A stretch of 64,000 nt of DNA from Taxillus chinensis (GCA_023512835.1 CM042089.1:27470440-27534439), one strand, 5' to 3'; numbered from the stretch's first letter, positions 11,366 to 24,631 are shown. Notes: a model not told the origin generated them from the letters alone. Made by a program: numbers and translations.

Positions 11366-12976
11366 TATAAATAGGACCTTTTTCGTGGAAGCAAGCGGGT
11401 CTCAGGTTTAAGCGAGATGAACAGTGATCCTGCTGACTATCCAATGTCATTAGACTTGATGTATTAGCGCCGTCAAATAGACTGATGATGTGGCGGCCGT
11501 GCTAACCATTCAAAAATCACAGCTGTATGCATACTTCCGGATTTTAGAAAAGATAATTGGCGGGCTCGAGACGTGCATTTAATGAACCATCATTATTCCT
11601 CCTCAAAAAGACGCAATGTAAGATAATCACTTGGGTTATCACGAAGTAAGAGGTCCAAGAGTCAGGAGGAATTAAACTGACTCTCATCCGGGCTAGATAT
11701 TGTCCGTGTGAACTATATCTGGATGATAGACAAACTGAGTCCGTAGAAGATGAGTGCAAAAAAAATGATTCCTTTGCTGTCTTGGTGTCAAGGAAATATG
11801 AAGTACCACAACACTTCAAATCCGAGTCATTAAGACAAGATAGAGCAATGAAGTGCAAAGAAAATCTGAACCTGTAGCTTTGAAATGTAAACTAAAAGAA
11901 CAATAGACTAACAGGTTGAGTTAGTACGGATATGGATCAAATAGTATAAGCGAGAACATCATAATTTGAACTCAAAAGAGAAATAGAACTTAGTACATTG
12001 AAAGGAATGGAGAAGACACATACACATAAGAGAGTGATTATTATTACTGAATCAAGATATATGTCAGATAATAAATACACAAGTTCATATTGGTCAACAT
12101 AGTGAAACCGTCCTGCTGAACAACGTAGCTAAGCTAATTAAAAATCATATGATTTGGCCAACTTAGGATTCATGAGTGAGATGGTAGGAATGAACACATG
12201 TTGAAAGCAAGCAAATGATTATCCGATTAAAATGTACGGTTGAAGGAAGAAAATCATCCTTACATGCCACATATCTGATTCAACAATGCATGTCCAGATA
12301 GATCCAGAAGTGATAGTTTAGAGGAAGGAGCATCCGAGACATATCAGGGGAGTATTACGAAGATTGCTCCCCCTAAGATCATGCGATCCTCTCAGTGATA
12401 GACTCCCCCTCAGATAAACAGCCAGGAAAGAGGTCACGAGACATATATGGGGGGTATTACTTGGATAATGAATAAAGCATTTTCTCCCCCATAGATCATG
12501 CAATCCTCTCGATGGCATAACCTGTTAAAAATTGAGATCTTGAAACATCACTGTCTATCCATTAAGAAACTACACTTCAGGAGCTAATCAAACTGCGATT
12601 GTGAGTACTATCACCAAGCATTCCGAGCTAACCCATTTTATTTCTTCAACCAGACAAGTTAATAGAGCAATCAATATGAAACAGCATTCGTCATGTGGTG
12701 ATAAGTGGAGATTAGAATCATGAAATCCTAAAGAGGTTATTCATATTCGTTTTAATTATGTCAGCTTAAACGACTTCTGTCGGGAAACGCAAGCATCCTC
12801 CCAATATGACGTTAGATAATTATATCTGAGCATAGGCACGTGAAGCAGTAAGCATGATTAACATTAAGTTCAGTATGTGTTCTCTACTTTCAATAGAAGC
12901 ACAATGCAAGTTCTGAGAGAAGATATACTGTTGAGTGATTTAAGTGAAGCTATGCAAAAAAGTCAAGCATACCTAA
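11366..12976 (-). other. Non-coding stretch between pol and the post-pol ORF, with multiple polypurine tracts
   Basis: No coding sequence is visible in this 1.6 kb. Read on the - strand, purine-rich tracts occur at about 12368-12375 (TAGGGGGAG), 12403-12412 (GAGGGGGAG) and 12483-12491 (GGGGGAGAA). They sit in a roughly 105-bp segment present twice (about 12330-12405 and 12433-12515), each beginning GAGACATAT and containing AGATCATGC. Multiple polypurine tracts downstream of pol are a described Sirevirus trait; they prime plus-strand DNA synthesis. Confidence 0.65.
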
Positions 12977-15900
12977 TCAGAAGAGTAATTCAAAAAACCT
13001 TGCATCAGGTAGGGGCTTTGTAATTATGTCTGCCAGTTGATCTTCAGTAGCAACATGTTCCAGTGATATGTGCTTTTTGAGAACATGGTCGCGAATGAAG
13101 TGATACCTTACCTCAATGTGCTTCGTCTTTGGGTGCATGACAGGATTATTGCTGATAGCAATTGCACTAGTGTTGTCGCAGTAGAGTGGAATAGATGTCA
13201 TGTTGAAACCGTAGTCAGTAAGTTGACTTTGCATCCGGAGTAGTTGTGCACAGTAACTCCCAGCAACTATATATTCCGCCTCAGCAGTAGAGGTTGATAT
13301 AGAATTTTGCTTCTTACTGAACCATGAAATTAATCTATTTCCAAGAAACTGACACGTACCGCTTGTGCTTTTCCTGTCGATGCGACACCCAACAAAATCA
13401 GCATCAGAGTATCCAAATAAGGTGAAGTTGGACTCCTTTGGGTACCAGAGTCCCAAATTCATCGTTCCTTTGAGATACCTTAATATTCGTTTAACATGAA
13501 GCAAATGTGACTCCTTGGGATTCTCCTGATATCGTGCATAGATGCAAGTTGCAAACATAATGTCCGGGCGACTTGCTGTAAGATACAGTAAGGATCCTAT
13601 CATCCCTCTGTAGTCAGTCACATTTATTGATTTGCCGTCCACATCAGGATCTAACTTGGCACTGACTGGCATCGGAGTCTTGACAGGAGATGAACCTTCC
13701 ATACCAAACTTCTTAATAAGATCACGTGTATACTTAGCTTGATTAATGAAGATCCCTTCCTTCAATTGTTTAACTTCTATTCCAAGGAAGTAGGACAGTT
13801 CTCCCATCATGCTCATCTCAAACTTGCCAGTCATCAACTTTGCAAACTCTTCTCAAAGCTTCGGATTTGTTGATCTGAAAATGATATCATCCACATATAT
13901 CTGTACGATCAGAGTATGTCCTTTCTCTTTTCGTAGAAATAGAGTGGTGTCTATCTTCCCCTTTTGGAAGTTATAAACAAGTAGGAATTCTAACAGTGTG
14001 TCATACTAGGCTCTTGGAGCTTGCTTCAAACCATACAAGGCTTTCCGTAGCTTGTAGACTAGATGTCCAGCCTTGGGTTCAATGAAACCGGGAGGTTGTT
14101 CAACGTATACCTCCTCTTGAAGATCTCCATTTAGAAATACGCTTTTGACGTCCATTTGATAAACTATGAAGTTTCCATATGAAGCATACGCCGAGAACAT
14201 TCTGATTGCCTCAAGTCTTGCTACTGGAGCAAAGGTCTCGTCATAGTCTATTCCTTCTTCTTGACGATATCCTTTGGCTACCAGTCTGGCTTTGTTCCGG
14301 ATTATTATTCCATCCATATCAAGCTTGTTCCGGAACACCCATTTAACTCCAATGACTCGCTGAGATTTAGGCCTGGGTACTAGAGTCCACACATCATTTC
14401 TCTTAAATTGATTCAGCTCTTCTTGCATGGCTTCTATCCAATTCGAATCCAGAAGAGCTTCATCTACCACCTTTGGTTCTATTTGAGATAGAAAACATGA
14501 GTAAGACAAATGTTGGAGGTGGTTGCTCTTATTCTTACACCAACAGTAGGATCACCAATCACTTGATCTGAGGGATGGTTTCGAGTCCACCTGTAATTCT
14601 GTGCATGTGATGGTTGATCTTGAATAATTTGAAGCTCTGCCAGATTAGGTGGTTCAGGTATATCCGCTGGTTGAGCTTCTTCCGGACCAGATGTTTCCAT
14701 ATTTGCAGGTATGGTAGAACTAAGTGGTTCTTCAACACTGTTGCTTTCAGTGTTAGCTGGTCCGGACGAACTTGAAGGTACTCCAGAATTTTGGACATCC
14801 ATAGGAGTATGTCCGGAGTTTAATGGTAGTCCTGAGTTCGATTCATCCGTAGCATCATCCATATCATTTCTTAGTGCTTCACTGGTGCCACATGGTTGGT
14901 CAGTATGTGTAACAGGAACATTCATAAACTTTGAGTAGTCGATGTTATTGTCCTAAACCTATACATTAGAACTTGAAGAAGCAACTTTTGACCAATCAAG
15001 ATTAGTTTCATCAAAGGTCACATGGATAGACTCTTCAACTTTAAAAAGTTTTCTATTGAAGACCCGATAAGCCTTGCTATGTAATGAGTACCCAACAAAA
15101 ATCCCATCATCAGATTTTGGTTCAAATTTATTTCGGGGTTCTTTGCCGTTGTTCAATATATAGCAAGTACATCCAAAAGCTCTGAAATGTGAAATTGAAG
15201 GCTTTCGTCCTCTCCACATCTCATAGGGTGTTTTCATGGTAGATTTATTCATTAGAGTTCTGTTCTGAACATAGCAGGCAGTGGACACAGCTTCAGCCCA
15301 TAAACAGAGAGGAAGCTTTACCCCTGCTAACATAGATCTGCCAGCCTCGACTAAAGTGCGATTCTTGCGTTCAGCTACCCCATTTTGTTGTGGAGTTTTG
15401 GGCACAGAGAAGTCATGCTGAATGCCCTATTCAAAACAATATGATCTCATATCTGAAAAATCAAATTCTATACCAGGATCACTCCTGATGCACTTTATGC
15501 TCAGTCCTTGTGAGTTGCTTATCTAGTTGAAAAGATCTACAAAATGCTCAAAGGTTTGATCCTTAGATTTCAGGAACATCACCCATGTGTACCTGGTAAA
15601 ATCATCGATAACCACAAGGGTATATCTCGCACCGGCAAGTGAAGCTACAGAAATGGGACCGCAGAGATCCATATGAAGAAGTTGTAGAGGAGCAGTTATT
15701 GAATTAACTGATTTGCTCTTAAAGCTATGTTTGGTCTGTTTGCCAAGTTGGCATTCTCGACAGAGAGTGTCTCTAGAGTATTTGTGTTTAGGTAGACCAG
15801 TGACAAGATCAAGTGACGCTAACTTAGACAAGGTCTTAAAGTTTAAATGTGCGCATCGCTTGTGCCATAGCCAACTATCTTCATCTGGATGCTATAGTGA

Positions 15901-18637
15901 GGAAGCATACAGGGCAGAAGAATTATTTCTTAAGACCACTGAGTATATGTCCCCATCTCTTGATCCGGATAACTTAACATCTCCTGGATAAGTTTTCCTT
16001 ACCTGCAGGTGTTGGACATGAAAGAAACAGTAAATCCTTTGTCACATAAATTACTGACACTTAGCAAATTATGCTTCAAACCTTCGACTAGTGCAACTCT
16101 AGTGATTGATACACAGTCATTAGTTAAAGTGCCATACCCGACAGTGTTACCATTGCTGTTGTCACCATATGAAACGGATGGACCTCGTTTGTCATTAACT
16201 TCAACAAGCAGAGTCTGATCACCCGTCACATGTCCGGAGCATCCACTATCAAGGATCCACTTGCTTTGATTGATCTTTAACTTCAAGTGATCCGGCAATG
16301 CATTCCAGAGATGTTCCTGAAAGACAACAGTTTACACTTTTGGTGCCCAAACTTGTTTCGGGCGGTTAGAAAGAACAGCAGTAGTGTCAACAATTCCGAT
16401 TTAACTTTGCTAGGACTTTTAGCTTTTCAGGTTGACTTTAATTTGTTAGTTTCAGCTGTTTCTTTTACTTGGGTTTTCTTGGGAGAGACACTCCTTTGAG
16501 ATTTAGATTTTGTTTTGCTTGAAGAACCCTTTTTATTGAACTGATCTTTATTGGTACGAACTTGATTACAAAGCCAGTTATCAGATAAACTCCAGCATTC
16601 ATAGTGATAATGAACTATTTCCCTACAGATGGAACAGACACTATAATGCGAAGTACAAACAGGGGATACAGGTTTCTTAGGTTTTACAGACTTTCTACTA
16701 TGTTCCCTATGGCCTAATCCATTGCGTTTGGGTGACGCGTTCTTGGCCCTAGATGCATCAGTCTTTGCCTTTCCTTTCTTTTTGGGTGCTACAGTTTTGG
16801 CTTGAACTGCAGCAGCCTTCCCTTCATCATTAAGTACGGGTGCTACTGCTTCGAGAGGTGCAGTAACAACCTCAGTTCCACAATCATAGACTATGGTGCC
16901 ACCTGAAATGAAACCATCCAATGGTTTAGATGTACTAACAGGATAAAGGTTGGTTAGTTTCGGAATGAAATCCGGAGGACACTCAGTAGTCTGTGTGGAG
17001 GTCGATGGTTCAGAACCAAGGCCAGGTTTGACTCGGATGTTGTCAAGGTCAGTCCTAAAGGTAGAAGCTATTTCTCCAGATTTTAGCCACTTACGATTTA
17101 TTTCCTTTTCCTGTTCCAGTTCATTTTCGAATCGTTTCACAATAACTTTTAAGCCCATTAGGTTGGTGTTTAACAGGTGATTTTCAGCTCTTAGATTATG
17201 ATACCAAGCCTCTTTACTCCTAAAGTCAGTTATGTCTTTTTCTAATCTAGCAACAGTAATTTCAAGACGTTTATTCTGACTTTCCATATCTTTGTACATT
17301 TGAGTAATTATTAGTCTCTCATTCTTTTCATGATCACGTTTAGTAATAAGAGATTCTAATTTACTCATGAGCTTAGAGATTGAAGGTACCTCAGAATTTG
17401 CCATGAGGCAAACATTCGGCTTGGGAGTTGGCTCATCATCCGAGGATTCCTCCTCTTCTTCCAAGCCACTGACGTATTTTGTGACGAACGCCTTCCTCTT
17501 GTTCTTGCTATTGTCTCTGTTGTCTGAGGTGGAGCGACAAGGAGTTACCTTGTCACTTTTCTCGGCCACTTTAGATTTGGATCTACAGTCCTTGGCCCAG
17601 TGATCGGTTTTCCCACAGTTGTAGCATTCCTGGGAACTGGACTCCGGTCGCTCCTTCCTTTGGAAAGATGATGAGGAGCGTCTCCTGAATCCTTTTCTGC
17701 TTTTCCGTAGGAATCGCTCAAAGGATTTGATAAGGAGAGCTATTTCCTCCTACTCGTCAGAGTCAGAATTCTCGGACTCGTCCGTATCATCATTCCTCAG
17801 TATGCTGAGACATTTCGTAGCTTTGAGAGCTACCCCCTTTTCTTTCCGAGCTATTTTCTCATCCCAATCAAAGTATTTAAACCTGACTTCGTGAGTCCGT
17901 AGCTCTCCATATAGTTCTTCAAAGGGAACATACTGCCAGTTCTTGTCGGATTGCATCTGGAGTTGTTTGGAGTAGTAGCGATCCAGCAATGAGCGAAAAA
18001 ACTTGTCATTGATCTGAGATTGAGAATAATGCTCATTGACAGTTTTCAGCTCCAAGATAAGCTTTTCGAATCTCCGATAGATACTCTCGAGTGATTCGCC
18101 CGATTTATGATTGAAACTCTCAAAGTTCTGTCTGAGAGTACAGATAATGTTCTGCATTTGGGACTGACTTCCCTCATAGAGGATTGTCAGTTTATCCCAG
18201 ATGCCTTTTGTCGTGCAGCCCTGGACGTCCGTGAAAGCCTCGGAATCCAAAGACGATGTAACATATGCCAGAGCCTTTTCGTTGGCACACTGCCAGGCTC
18301 TTTCATCATTGGTGAGTTCGGCATCAGTCTTTGGTCTTCTGACTCCATGTTCTCCGATAGTCATCGGAGTGGGTATCTCCTGATGAAGACATGGCCACAT
18401 GAGATGATCATGGCAGACCATGAACATTCTCATGCGTGCTTTCCACTGGGAGAAACGCTCTAGTGTGAATTTGGGTGGCTTCGTCAAAGTAAATCCAGAA
18501 CTCCGTGGTTGTGGAGCAGCGGCAGCAGCAGGTTGAGGTGGATCAACATTTTCACTGCTGCTTTGATTTGGAAGGGGCTCTTGTGCTCCTCCGGAGTTAA
18601 GGCGAGTGTTGAATAGCATGCTGCTTTCTTCGGCCAT
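12977..18637 (-). pseudogene. Sirevirus-like Copia gag-pol polyprotein, degenerate
   Basis: The likely gag start is ATG 18635-18637, 48 bases downstream of the primer binding site. Gag carries a UBN2-type domain (FTLERFSQWKARMRMF; WDKLTILYEGS) and a CCHC zinc knuckle CYNCGKTDHWAKDC (17587-17628). Pol follows with the protease site WILDSGCSGHVTG (near 16250), the pre-integrase motif WLWHKRCAHLNF (near 15870), integrase (LLHMDLCGPIS and QNGVAERKN, 15831-14959), reverse transcriptase ([20 protein letters not shown]) and RNase H (STAEAEYIVAGSY), ending at 12977. Stops break it at 17750-17752, near 15893, at 15523-15525, near 15427, two near 14955, at 14006-14008 and near 13855. Frameshifts occur near 16015 and 14500. 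The family copies itself through RNA in virus-like particles; this copy cannot make the full polyprotein. Confidence 0.9.
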
Positions 18638-18684
18638 TGGTAAGAGTAAAAGAGTGGGATCTCTACTTAGAACAAATAGAACTT

Positions 18685-18696
18685 GCTCTGATACCA
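18685..18696 (-). other. Primer binding site for initiator tRNA-Met
   Basis: The - strand reads TGGTATCAGAGC, complementary to the 3' end of plant initiator methionine tRNA and the standard Copia primer site. It lies two bases inside the LTR edge at 18699. Confidence 0.92.
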
Positions 18697-18698
18697 CT

Positions 18699-19900
18699 TG
18701 TTGGTCCCTAGTAGCCTAGAGGGGGGGGGGGGGGGGTGAATAGGCTAAAATCAAAACTATTTCCTCTAGCAGGTACAGCATAATCTAGTTAAAAGATATA
18801 GAATCAGTGCGAAAGATAACCAAATAGTGGAAGTATTTTGCTTTATTATCTGATGATAATTACAACAAAATAAGCAGCAATTAGAGCTGATTACAATAGC
18901 ACTCAGTTTTACAGTTACACACATAGGTGTTTATAATCTCTTTGAGCTCTTATATTACAACCCCTCTAGCTCACGCATGCTTTATAAATATACATAGTTT
19001 TGTATTTATAGACATTCCTATAAATCTATCTTGGAACTGTATATCCCGAGCACTGTGTAACATTAAGTTCTTCTCGGAAAATACTTCTGCTTTAACTGCT
19101 ACGGATGTGGAGTTCGAAATATTGGAAGCATAAGTGTAATGAATTACTTTGCTTGATTCTAATTGCATTTGAGACTGCGTCCACATTTCTGAGTGTTCCA
19201 CGTGTAAGACAATTTAGATCTTCAATGAGTTTGTTTTTCATCGGGACACAGCGAGCTAACCATTAAATGCGGCTTGGAAAAGGTGAAGCAGCGTCTTCTT
19301 AGTCAGTAGTAAGGTTCCTTACTCCGTATCAGTATAGTCCTGAAATCCTTGTTTCGGGTAAGCGCTTCCTTACTCCGCATAGAGTAGGTACGGAATGCTT
19401 ACTCCACATTAGCGATTGGTTTGGATTCCTTACTCCGCGTTAGCTTCCCTTACTCCGCAACGGTTGTCCTTACTCCGCATCAGTGACAGACTCGGATTTC
19501 ATAGTCCGTGTCTTTATTTCCTTGGTTCGGTAGAGTGACAACTTCAATTCGTTCTCCGCAACAAGTCTCTCTTACTCCGTGCGAGTTGTAGACTCGGAAT
19601 CTTACTCCGCATCACTTGACATGGTCTAGTTGAAAGTTAGACGCGGGTTCCTTGATCGTTTTGTCAAGTGATTACTCTTCACGAAGGATCCTTACTCCGG
19701 ATGATACCTTGGTTATGTACCAAGTGAATGACAACACTTACGATGATCCAGATCAAGATTATGTATCTTGTCCTTAGCTTTGTCCTTATAAGAGTAGGTC
19801 CGGATTAAAGTTTTATCTTCTGCACAGACTAAGAATAAACATGGAATATCTCAAATCAAATTACATAGGGTTTGATCTGCATCATCCAAATTTTGGGTTT
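18699..19900 (-). repeat. 5' LTR of the Sirevirus-like element
   Basis: The inner edge is clear: on the + strand it begins TGTTGGTCCCTAG at 18699, so on the element strand it ends CCAACA. Near that edge is a run of 17 G (18721-18737) followed by GTGAATAGGC, a common sequence at Copia LTR edges. From about 19.31 to 19.70 kb the motif CTTACTCCG or a close variant recurs about ten times. Such repeated motifs in the LTR are reported for Sireviruses and probably act in transcription. The outer edge is not sharp; I place it near 19.9 kb by the end of recognisable structure. Confidence 0.7.
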
Positions 19901-21449
19901 GATCCAAAAGTTTTTCTCAAAGGTTATATATGTTAGTATGTAATTTATAATTGTAATCACATCTTATTTGTGCAATTATCGTAGTTCTTGATGAAGTTAT
20001 TTTTATTAGTCTGAAATGTATATTTGATTTTTTATGTTTGTTGTATGTTTTTTAATGAATATTCTCTACCTTCCTTTAGCCCACTTTGAATTCTTTTGTT
20101 TTTGTTTTTTGTTGTCTGTTCTTGTATATGCATCTTTTTAACACATGTGCTTTCCTTCACTGTTCTTGTTTTGTTTCAGTTGTTGTTTATTACTAATGTT
20201 CAGTATTAATATTCTTATATCATAGTCTGTTCCCCACTCTAATGCTAAATTTCTTGTCATGGCATCAACAACAGCCTGATGTTTAGAAAATGTTAGGAAA
20301 AATTTTAAACTAAAAGCAATGGTGAGAATTTGAACTATATATATTTATATATAAGATCTGCCATATTTCTACAACTAGCACTATGCAAACTTGTATTGTC
20401 TTGGTTGTGCTTGTTTTTGTTACTATTTTTATCATTCTCTCCTTCTTTGTCTCACTGGTTGTTGGTTTATAAATGCAGTGGAGCTTGTTGGCAGGTTGAT
20501 CTAAATTTATGGGAATGGCTCAAACTTTTCAGCAGCTTGTTGCCTGGTTTACGTGTCAAGGAGGGATAAAACTAAATGTTGAAAAAATAAGGGAAAGGAA
20601 TTCCTATCTGTTGTCTAATGGGGGATTCTCTTCGGTGTCTCTACGCTAGCAGCAGCTTTTAGATTTTATATGTTTGGCTAAGATCAAGTGTCATAATCTC
20701 TTTTGTATTTATATTCACTAGATACAATGCTTAAAAAAAAATTGTGTTGGAGGCTTTATTGTCAAAGATTATGGCTTTGTGGGTGACATCGGTTTGTGGA
20801 TTTGCACCATCTTTTATTAGATGAATAAAAAAAACTTTAACAAGTCAGGCATGGATTGTCACTTTTGAAAACAAAGGTTACTCATTGATTTGGCGTCAAC
20901 TATCTCTCTTATTTTATGAGTCATTGTGTTTGTCAATCAATGCAATCAATACTCCATTTTTGACGACCTTGAATTTTGAAATCCTAAGACGTTGAAGCAC
21001 CTGGCACAGTATTTCATGTGTAGGAAGGATGCGTCCACAATTTTATTGTAGTAGCGGGATCACTACAATATTATAATAAAAAATAATAGCAATACAGGGT
21101 GAAATTAGATGAATGAAACTCAACTATTTTGCTGGAACATGAATAATTTTGTATTAATTTTTTTAAAAAAACTAAGATAAAACAAAAACATAAACAGAGC
21201 TATGAAAGCATCATGTTAGAAGGGGCAAATGACTCAAAAAACAAATCTCAATTTTCTTCTTTCACATCTACTCATCACAATCTCATAACCATTACAAGAA
21301 TGCATAAATATTGATCTATTTTGGACCCTGAACTAGATTTCTATGTAAGCAATCAATTTATAATTGTAACTAGACCAATAACCAACTTAATTCCCACAGC
21401 CAAAAAATTTGGCGAAGTTAGGCTGAACTGAATATTGCAAGTCCAAGAA
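19901..21449. other. Intergenic sequence, nothing recognised
   Basis: AT-rich sequence with many short T runs. No open frame resembles a known family, and no terminal repeats or RNA genes are visible. Confidence 0.6.
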
Positions 21450-22265
21450 CTATTGAATTGCCGCATCAGCTCCCAGCTGGAACTGGAATCACCGTAGCAT
21501 TTGCTGGGGATGAATAACCTATTGTTGCTGCTCTGGTGGCAGTGAACTCAATTACTTGGGTGTGAGACTCATCACTTGCTGCAGCAATGCAGACTCCACA
21601 TCTGGCAGCAATGGCACCTATAACAAATCATACATATATTGTCATGTCATATAGAGCCACAATAATAATATTGGATTAACATGAAACATAGAAGCAACTG
21701 AAACAGCTTAATTAAATTTATTCAATTAAGTTTGGAAGGGCAAAATTGAGTTAACCCTCCTATCATCCAGTTTCACTAGTTTGGAAGGGCAATTTATTGG
21801 TTCAAGGAAGTTCACCCACAATCATCGGCAATTTGGGCAGATCTATCAGGCTGTTGGCATGGAAAGAGACAGCATATAAGTATATTGTTTTTTGTGTAGT
21901 AGTGGCAGGAACAAATGAAGCCCAACAATAAGTAAACATTGCATCTAGCATTATAGAATTTGTGTTGCTGATCACTCGCAGCTAGACAAAAAACAGTTAT
22001 ACACTGAGCTATTGAAAACAATGACAGCCTCACGCTTCCGACAGACTAGAGAGATGGCTTGCCACTTGTAATAAGACCATCTAATAAACTGTAAAACCAG
22101 TATTTGTGGAATAAACTCACCCAGCAATGGAAATTACGGCCTCCACTGCAAGAAACCTGTACTCAGAGCCATCCATCCTATAAAGCCTCGACCAGAACTG
22201 TCAAAATGAGGATTTGCTAAGCCCTGCAAGAATTGATTCATAGCGGGGAGCCGTCCATCCTACAA
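21450..22265 (-). pseudogene. CSTF64: CSTF64-like 3' end relic (cleavage stimulation factor subunit 2)
   Basis: The - strand segment 21617-21450 reads LPDVESALLQQVMSLTP, a stop, LSSLPPEQQQ, a stop, VIHPQQMLR, a stop, then FQFQLGADAAI. This matches the C-terminal helical domain of plant CSTF64, which binds partner proteins in mRNA 3'-end processing. The stops fall where glutamine or arginine codons would be expected, so the copy is broken. A splice acceptor (TATAG) precedes the segment. Upstream at about 22130-22265 is an exon-like stretch with a good GTGAGT donor and a readable peptide (MNQFLQGLANPHFDSSGRG) that may be the previous exon, though I cannot place it in the family. It could be a decayed duplicate; no RNA-recognition domain is visible in this window. 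Confidence 0.55.
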
Positions 22266-24413
22266 AGAAATAAATAGAGTTGTGCACAATAAACAAAACA
22301 CAATATTTTATACTATAAGCCTGGCAAAGAAATAAATTTCAAGTGGTAATATTAAGCAAATCACAGTTGTGCACAATAAACAAAAAAAACTAAAAGAAGG
22401 ACAACACTCTATAATATAAGCTTGAAAAAGAATTAAAATTTTCATACTCAATATCCACCAGCTCCATCTCTCTAACTCAATTATAGATTCACTCAATATA
22501 GTGCCCATCATCGATTGTTTCATGTTTCTTTTTTTTTAATGTTCTTTATTACTGAAAGGAGTATATCAAGATTAGAAAAGAAAACAGGAGTCGGAGGGAG
22601 GTGCGGGAAAAAGAAGGAATTTTCAACTCGTCTTCTAATTTGCCGGGGCCATGCCAAGGAATAATAGAGCTTCAGACCCATACTTTTTTTTTCTCTTGAA
22701 AGAACAGCTATTTTTGAGGTCATTTTCTTACACAGCAATGTAATCAAAGAAAAGCAAAGGTTTAGATGAGAGATGCAATAATACCATTGAGAAGCATAGT
22801 TCTTTGGTTACTCTTCGTATCAAAGGCCCGCTGTAAGTGTTAATTATTGTTCCTTGGGCCTACTATAATTGACAAGATCATTGTTATTTCATATTGTAAA
22901 TTAAAGAATATATATAAATATACACACATACACACCATAAAGTTAATACAATTTGTACTTGGTCAGCCCTTTTCATACTGCACCTATATTGATTCTGATC
23001 CAGTGATCCGGTAATGTCACTATTCCAGTAATTTTCAATATAGAACCCTCTCTAACTAGAGATAATGCAATGGAATATATAATATAGAACCCTCTCTAAC
23101 TAGAGATAATGCAATGGAATAACTACAAAACAAGACTAAAAAGTCTCTACTATAATTTGGGAATAAATGAGCACTAAAAAGGTGTTCCAGAAGCAAAAAT
23201 AGCATATTGCATAAGAAAGAAGAAGAAAAACAACTAAGAGACTGCATGAGAGGATGCAACATATCAGGGATTGCATAAAAAACAGCTTGTTGTCAGAGAA
23301 AAACCCAAAAACTCCTTACCATCTGCTGTTGCCTCGCAAAACCATTCTGTTGCTGACTTATAGCACCCCAGCAACGTCACTTGCACTGCCATCATAACCC
23401 ACAATCATAACTCCTCACATTGCTGGCCTGCTGCACACTAGCAACAGTGACATTGCTGGCCTGCTGCACGCTAGCAACATCACTGCCCAGTTCATCCATG
23501 CTCAAACCACTGGCCTCATATCTATCTACTCTTTCCCTCCTTCTACAGCTCCCACCAAATCCATTCTATATAGAAGAATCTTCATATCCAGGGGGTTTTC
23601 TATTTTGCGTGGAAGAAATGTAGCACATAAATGATTCTACCAAAACTTCATTTGTGGAGAGTCCAAAGGTACATGACAATGACGCCAATAACAATGAAAC
23701 ACCTGTTAGACATGAAGAGAGATTAAAAATGAAATCCAACCTTACAGGAAAAATGACTAAAACTGAGTGAGCCAATTTCGTAATGTGAAAATGCACAGTA
23801 CTGAGGATTTCTAGTATAGCCATAAAGCACTCCCACTGACATGTTTTGGGGTCACCCAACATGGGAAACACAGGATGAAATGCATTACATTTCATACATC
23901 TAAACATTATATAGAAGATGTAACCCAGATGAGTTCACTAGAGTAATCTAGAAGCTGATTCTATTTTACCCTTAAATTCTAAACTCCCACCCCCATGCCA
24001 ACACTGGACCCAAATAGAAGACATGAATATTGACTCACTGATGCCAGAATTCATTAAATATAAGGCTAGTAAGTAGTATACTACCAACAATGAATGTAAT
24101 CGATGCAAATCAAAAGCTAGAAAGAGTTCCAACCCCACTCCAAAACCATGGCCAATGCTTACTCCATATCCAACATTTGCTTCATTTCTCTTTGCTCCCA
24201 TCTTCCTCATCTGCAAAAATGCTAGTTGAAACAGACAAAAAACCATAAAGTACTCTAACAAACTTGAATATGTAATCATTACCAAAAGGCACTAGAACAT
24301 TAATTGGAAGTTATACAAAAAGTTAAAGAGATATAGTGGCTTTTTCACATGAAGGGCTGGAACATCTGTTCCGATTCATTTCAGCTTCTTTGGTGGTTAC
24401 CAAAAGCTAGCTG
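22266..24413. other. Intergenic sequence with few signals
   Basis: No intact gene is visible. The - strand at about 23320-23590 has Gln/Ser/Val-rich fragments (SQQQNGFARQQQ; DVASVQQASNVTVASVQQASNV, an internal two-fold repeat) that might be more of the broken CSTF64-like gene, but frames are interrupted and I cannot assign them. Confidence 0.4.
23037..23120. repeat. Perfect 40-bp tandem duplication
   Basis: Positions 23037-23076 and 23081-23120 are identical (AATATAGAACCCTCTCTAAC...), with a four-base spacer. The identity suggests a recent event. Confidence 0.9.
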
Positions 24414-24631
24414 TGTTGGGTCTCTAATGTCCCATAGATCAATCCCACATCGGTTAGGGCGAACATTGAGGTCGTCCTAATGAGGAGGCTCATGTGCACC
24501 TTGTCACAACGCGTTTTAACGGGTCGCGGCCCGTTAGAAACAAATCCGTGCGGGCTGCGGCCCATGGGTGGGTGCGCGAGTGCCAAAGCGGACAATATTG
24601 TGATAGTGAGTGCCCTGGCCGAGGTCCAACA
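24414..24631 (+). repeat. Left LTR of the TRIM
   Basis: 218 bp, TG...CA ends, unusually rich in GC and CpG for this window. It carries the inverted pair AACGGGTCGCGGCCCGTT near 24518-24535, which could form a hairpin. Confidence 0.92.

Larger units (their letters stand above)
9477..19900 (-). mobile_element. Sirevirus-like Ty1/Copia LTR retrotransposon, interrupted at its 3' side by the CACTA element
   Basis: In - strand order the element has an LTR (18699 to about 19.9 kb), a primer binding site matching initiator tRNA-Met (18685-18696), gag and pol in the Copia order (protease, integrase, reverse transcriptase, RNase H; 18637-12977), a long non-coding stretch with several polypurine tracts (about 12.3-12.5 kb), and a further ORF after pol (11365-9477). 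Extra ORF after pol, multiple polypurine tracts and repeated LTR motifs are recognised traits of the Sirevirus genus. The 3' LTR is absent from 9477-12976, so it should lie left of the CACTA element, outside the window. Many in-frame stops show it is dead. Confidence 0.85.

Noticed and set aside
18721..18737. Run of 17 G as a possible G-quadruplex
   Set aside because: It sits at a known G-rich LTR edge; its length is probably slippage or sequencing variation, and no separate function can be argued.
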